This document shows positions 36,381-39,472 of a stretch of 39,472 bases of DNA, piece after piece. How positions within the stretch are numbered: position 1 is the first letter of the stretch; each line of letters opens with the position of its first letter. Both the position numbers and the translations under genes were made by a program. Source of the stretch: Clostridium sp. D53t1_180928_C8 (GTDB lineage Bacteria; Bacillota; Clostridia; Clostridiales; Clostridiaceae). The notes beneath the pieces were generated by a model. It did no database searches, was not told the DNA's origin, and was given only the letters and a program-made list of their open reading frames with translations. Location of the stretch: NCBI RefSeq assembly GCF_015667795.1, contig NZ_JADPEL010000030.1, forward strand, positions 1 to 39,472. The letters run 5' to 3'.

Positions 36381-37232
36381 CTATTTTAAAGACTCATGCT
36401 TTCTTATATATTGTATTGCTACACATCCTGGCCCACCTTGAGTTGTGAATGCAGGACTTAATAAGTTTATTTCTATATCAGCATTTTCTATACTATTCAT
36501 TATAACTTTTTTTGCATCTTCTGCCAAATCTTCCTTGCATGCATGTGAAATATAAATTTTACAATTTGAATCAACATTATTTTCTAACATTTGTTCAACT
36601 ATTTTTTTTACAGCACTTTTAAATGTACGCTTAGTTGTAAATTTAACTAAAGATAGCTTGTCCTCTGCCATTGTCATAACAGGTACTAACTTTATCGCAC
36701 TTCCTATTTTACCTACAAGCGCTGAAACCCTTCCACCTCTAACTAAGAAATTAAAATCGTGAGGAATTAAATATGATTTTGTATCCTCTAAAGTATTATT
36801 TATTTCATTTACTATTTCTTGTTTTGTTTTACCTTGCCTTACAAGTTCAGCTGCTAAATTAACTAAATATCTATGTGGCCCACATAGTGTTTTTGAATTT
36901 ATAACTTCTATTCTTTCTGGATTTTCTGCCATTCCCTTTGCCATACAAGCAGAATTATATGTACCTGATAATCCATCCGCCATTGAAATATTAATTATCT
37001 CATCATCTTTATACTGGTCATATATTTCTAATACTTCTCCTATGGAAGGCTGTGATGATGATGGAACATGTCCTTCATTTATTATCTCTATAAATTTATG
37101 TGTATTTATATCTTCGAACTCTTTATAAGTTTGTCCATTTATATTTACTGCAAGTGGAGCAATAATAACTCCTTTTTCTTTTCCTTCATTTTTTGAGTAA
37201 AGTGATGATGAATCTGCTACTATTCTGATCAT
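36381..37232 (-). CDS. DegV family fatty-acid-binding protein
   Basis: This 283-residue protein has the two-lobed DegV fold. It begins IRIVADSSSLYS, includes the lipid-site SSSQPSIGEVLEIY segment and ADGLSGTYNSA, then the FLVRGGRVSALVGKIGSA segment. Family members bind long-chain fatty acids, and in some bacteria they feed fatty acids to a fatty acid kinase (FakB). No FakA gene is in the window. The ATG at 37232 has GGGGAG upstream. It is the first gene of the degV-DUF1836 operon, behind a good promoter with an inverted repeat. Confidence 0.91.
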   Translation of the reverse strand: MIRIVADSSSLYSKNEGKEKGVIIAPLAVNINGQTYKEFEDINTHKFIEIINEGHVPSSSQPSIGEVLEIYDQYKDDEIINISMADGLSGTYNSACMAKGMAENPERIEVINSKTLCGPHRYLVNLAAELVRQGKTKQEIVNEINNTLEDTKSYLIPHDFNFLVRGGRVSALVGKIGSAIKLVPVMTMAEDKLSLVKFTTKRTFKSAVKKIVEQMLENNVDSNCKIYISHACKEDLAEDAKKVIMNSIENADIEINLLSPAFTTQGGPGCVAIQYIRKHESLK

Positions 37233-37304
37233 AAATTTTCTCCCCTTTGTTTAACTTATTATTAAAAAACCATCTTGATTAACATTCTAAAATATGTAGT
37301 TTTA

Positions 37305-37348
37305 AAAACTATTTGTTTTAGATTATCACCCTAAATAGTTTTTGTCAA
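37305..37348 (-). promoter_or_regulatory. degV promoter flanked by an inverted repeat
   Basis: TTGACA (37348-37343) and TAATCT (37325-37320) are 17 bp apart with an extended TG. AAAACTATTT lies in the spacer (37342-37333), and its exact complement AAATAGTTTT lies just after the -10 (37314-37305). A regulator binding this dyad would cover the promoter. Confidence 0.65.
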
Positions 37349-37392
37349 TAATCTTTAGATATTATTCACATTCTTATTTTTCAAATTAATAA

Positions 37393-37424
37393 ATAAGGTC
37401 CTGCAGTTTTCTGCAGGACCTTAT
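37393..37424 (-). terminator. Terminator of the helicase-VOC operon
   Basis: ATAAGGTCCTGCAG and CTGCAGGACCTTAT form a perfect 14-bp stem with a 4-nt loop, 3 nt after the VOC stop. A moderately T-rich tail follows. Confidence 0.9.
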
Positions 37425-37426
37425 AG

Positions 37427-37807
37427 TTATCTATCTTCTCTAATCAAATAATCATTTCCATCTTGATCTTTAAATTTAAACATACTTCCATATGGCATTT
37501 TCATTATTTCATCTGTTTCTATACCATTAATTTTCATTTGATTATAAGTTTCTTCTATATCATTAGTACTTAATATCACATTAGGATGTAATACATTAGC
37601 TTTCGGATTTTGCGCTAACATTAAGTTCTTTTCATAAATTATAAATGTAGTAAAGGATTCCTCTGAAGGTCCTACTTCTAACCATGTTATATTGGATCCC
37701 ATAGATTGCTCTAGTTTAACTACAAAATTCATTTTTTTAGTCCAAAATGCTTTTGCTTCCTCTTGATTATTTACATATAAAGTTATTTTCCCAATCTTCT
37801 TTATCAT
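37427..37807 (-). CDS. VOC (glyoxalase/bleomycin-resistance) superfamily protein
   Basis: This 126-residue protein has the paired beta-alpha-beta-beta-beta pattern of the VOC fold: IGKITLYVNNQEEAKAFWTKKMNFVV at the start, then VILSTNDIEETYNQMKINGIE and MFKFKDQDGNDYLIRE at the end. Such proteins often bind a metal and act on small reactive molecules, but the substrate cannot be told here. The ATG at 37807 has AGGAGAG upstream. It follows the DEAD-box helicase gene by 18 nt. Confidence 0.86.
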   Translation of the reverse strand: MIKKIGKITLYVNNQEEAKAFWTKKMNFVVKLEQSMGSNITWLEVGPSEESFTTFIIYEKNLMLAQNPKANVLHPNVILSTNDIEETYNQMKINGIETDEIMKMPYGSMFKFKDQDGNDYLIREDR

Positions 37808-37825
37808 TTGTATCTCTCCTTTTTG

Positions 37826-38929
37826 CTATAAACTTCTTCTTGGAATAGTAAATTTTATTTGTTTTTCTATATCATTTAAAATTCTTGAATCTTTAGGATC
37901 CACAAATAAACATGTATATCCCTTTTCTCCTGCTCTTCCTGTTCTTCCTATACGATGGATATAAGTTTCTACCTTTTCAGGAATATCATAATTATATATG
38001 TTATCCACCCCACTTATATCTAATCCTCTCGAAGCTACATCCGTAGCAATTAAGTATTGAATATCTGCATTTCTAAAAGACTTCATAATTCTTTCACGTT
38101 TATTTTGAGGTATATCACTATGGATCACCTTACAATTGTATCCCTTTCTATGCATTACTATTTCTAGCTCATCAGCTCTTCTTTTGGTTCTACAAAATAT
38201 AATAGCCATAAAAGGGTTATCCTCATCTAATACTGTGCATAAAGCTTCTCTTTTTAATCTGTCTGTAGTTTCCACAACCTCTTGTTTAATATTATCTAAG
38301 GTTATTTCTTCTTTTTTAATAGAAATAACTAGTGGTTCCTTCATATATCTATAAGCTAATTTTTTAACTGCTGCATCCATTGTTGCTGAAAAACATAAAG
38401 TTTGAACTTTTTTAGGTCTTTCCTTCATTATTGAATCTATTTCATTTCTAAATCCCATAAGTAACATTTGATCTGCTTCATCAATAACTATAGTTTTTAG
38501 CTTTTTTAAATCAACTGTTTTTCTTTTTATATGATCAAGTAATCTTCCTGGAGTTGCAATAATTATTTGTATATTACCTTTCAGCTTATTAAGCTGTGAT
38601 CCAATATCCTTTCCTCCATACATAGCTAAAACTCCAATATCTTTACCTTGCTTTAGATTTTCAGCTTCTTCAGTAATTTGTAATGCAAGCTCTCTTGTTG
38701 GAGTAATTATTAAGCATTCAATATCCTTAGAGTTTGGTTTTATATTTTCGAATATAGGTAATAAAAAAGCTAAAGTCTTTCCAGTTCCTGTTTGTGCTTC
38801 TGCTATTATATCCTTACCATTTAATATATCTTTAATACTTTTTTCTTGAATTTCAGTTGGATTCGTTATTCCGCTAGCTTTTAATATTCTCGTTATATTA
38901 TCACTAATTCCTAATTCTTTAAACGTCAT
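37826..38929 (-). CDS. DEAD-box ATP-dependent RNA helicase, core only
   Basis: This 367-residue helicase remodels RNA with ATP. The visible motifs are the Q motif (GITNPTEIQ), AQTGTGKT (45-52), PTRELA, TPGR, DEAD (150-153), SAT (181-183), and HRIGRTGR near 326. It ends almost immediately after the second RecA domain and lacks the C-terminal RNA-binding tail of CshA or DbpA, so it is a minimal-core protein. The ATG at 38929 has AGAGGTAAAG upstream, and an extended -10 (TGTTATAAT, 38969-38961) lies about 35 bp before it. It heads a two-gene operon with the VOC protein. Confidence 0.93.
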   Translation of the reverse strand: MTFKELGISDNITRILKASGITNPTEIQEKSIKDILNGKDIIAEAQTGTGKTLAFLLPIFENIKPNSKDIECLIITPTRELALQITEEAENLKQGKDIGVLAMYGGKDIGSQLNKLKGNIQIIIATPGRLLDHIKRKTVDLKKLKTIVIDEADQMLLMGFRNEIDSIMKERPKKVQTLCFSATMDAAVKKLAYRYMKEPLVISIKKEEITLDNIKQEVVETTDRLKREALCTVLDEDNPFMAIIFCRTKRRADELEIVMHRKGYNCKVIHSDIPQNKRERIMKSFRNADIQYLIATDVASRGLDISGVDNIYNYDIPEKVETYIHRIGRTGRAGEKGYTCLFVDPKDSRILNDIEKQIKFTIPRRSL

Positions 38930-39009
38930 TTACTTTACCTCTTTTGTTTTATTTCTGTATATTATAACATACTTTCATTTTGAATTTATTATATTCTTTT
39001 CTTTTAAGT

Positions 39010-39035
39010 AAAAAAGCCCTAGCTTTCGCTAGGAC
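39010..39035 (-). terminator. Terminator of adhE
   Basis: GTCCTAGC and GCTAGGGC form a strong stem with a GAAA tetraloop, followed by TTTTTT. It lies about 25 nt after the adhE stop. Confidence 0.93.
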
Positions 39036-39058
39036 CCTTTATTTATATCAATTATTGA

Positions 39059-39472
39059 TTATTTAGCTTTTTTTTCTTTTTTAGTTGGAGCTGCTTCAGC
39101 TTTTGCTTCGCTTTTAGCATTTCTTCCGTAGTAGCTAGTGATATACATTTCTTTTAATTCTTTCATTAATGGATATCTTGGGTTAGCCCCTGTACATTGG
39201 TCATCGAATGCTTGCTCAACCATTTCATCGATTGTTTCGAAGAACTTAACTTCGCTTACACCAGCTTCTTGGATTGTTTTTGGCATATTAACTTTAGCTT
39301 GTAATTCATCTATAGCTTTGATTAATAATTCAACCTTTTCAGCGTTAGTGTTTCCACCTAATCCTAGGTAATCAGCAATCTTAGCATATCTGTAAGATGC
39401 ATTTGGATATTTGTATTGTGCAAATGCTGCTTGCTTAGTTGGAGCTTCTTCAGCATTGAATCTTATAACTTC
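39059..39472 (-). CDS. adhE: Bifunctional acetaldehyde-CoA/alcohol dehydrogenase, C-terminal part
   Basis: These are the last 137 codons of AdhE, the fermentative enzyme that reduces acetyl-CoA to ethanol. The reading frame is open from the window edge and contains EVIRFNAEEAPTKQAAFAQY, then KYPNASYRYAKIADYLGLGG and the FDDQCTGANPRYPLMKELKEMY block, which are characteristic of the iron-type alcohol dehydrogenase end of AdhE. The tail is lysine/alanine/glutamate-rich (KSEAKAEAAPTKKEKKAK), an extension seen in some clostridial AdhE proteins. An internal ATG at 39286 is not the true start. Codon choice (GCT, GAA, CCA) is that of a highly expressed gene. Confidence 0.95.
   Translation of the reverse strand, partial: EVIRFNAEEAPTKQAAFAQYKYPNASYRYAKIADYLGLGGNTNAEKVELLIKAIDELQAKVNMPKTIQEAGVSEVKFFETIDEMVEQAFDDQCTGANPRYPLMKELKEMYITSYYGRNAKSEAKAEAAPTKKEKKAK

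Noticed and set aside
39287-39472. Start of the adhE fragment at the internal ATG 39286
   Set aside because: The frame is open to the window edge and the upstream residues match AdhE, so the gene continues beyond the window.

Overview
The window is AT-rich, tightly packed DNA from a fermentative low-GC Gram-positive bacterium, most likely Clostridium in the strict sense. The evidence is the base composition, strong AGGAGG ribosome-binding sites, a Thr T-box, LicT/RAT control of sugar operons, a dlt operon in D-A-B-C order and an AdhE-type alcohol dehydrogenase. Species cannot be fixed from the sequence alone. All genes except one sigma-54 activator lie on the minus strand, so transcription runs mostly from high to low coordinates.

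Positions 1-3.2 kb and 11.7-16.7 kb hold two paralogous aryl-beta-glucoside operons of layout licT - bglP - bglA. The first is cut at its bglA by the window edge. Five RAT antiterminator targets can be read. Those in front of each licT overlap normal terminators. Those directly in front of each bglP abut a hairpin that would cover the ribosome-binding site or start codon instead. Between the operons lie a fetAB-type ABC exporter with a PadR repressor (3.3-5.1 kb) and a sigma-54 island (5.3-11.6 kb). The island contains rpoN, a sigma-54 activator without a sensory domain, a textbook -24/-12 promoter with a perfect upstream palindrome, and the two-gene operon it should drive: a DMT-family transporter and an 855-residue multi-cluster flavoprotein.

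From 16.8 to 23.6 kb are two YczE-like membrane proteins, a seven-repeat SBBP propeller protein with a DUF11 domain and no signal peptide, and oleate hydratase with a TetR-type regulator. From 23.8 to 28.1 kb is the complete dlt operon for D-alanylation of teichoic acids (dltX-D-A-B-C). The 44-residue dltX is included, and three 11-bp phased repeats overlap a weak -35 region.

The last third holds thrS behind a T-box and an isolated protein with a toxin-type deaminase domain. Next come a SoxB-like metallophosphoesterase paired with a DsrE-like protein, a lone glycogen branching enzyme, a DegV/DUF1836 pair and a VOC protein/DEAD-box helicase pair. The 3' end of adhE closes the window.

The strongest leads for undescribed biology are the sigma-54 redox/transport island, the two RATs coupled to translation-initiation hairpins, the orphan deaminase, and the SoxB-like/DsrE-like pair. 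All coordinates and motifs were read by eye. Family names rest on recognised motifs, not on database searches.
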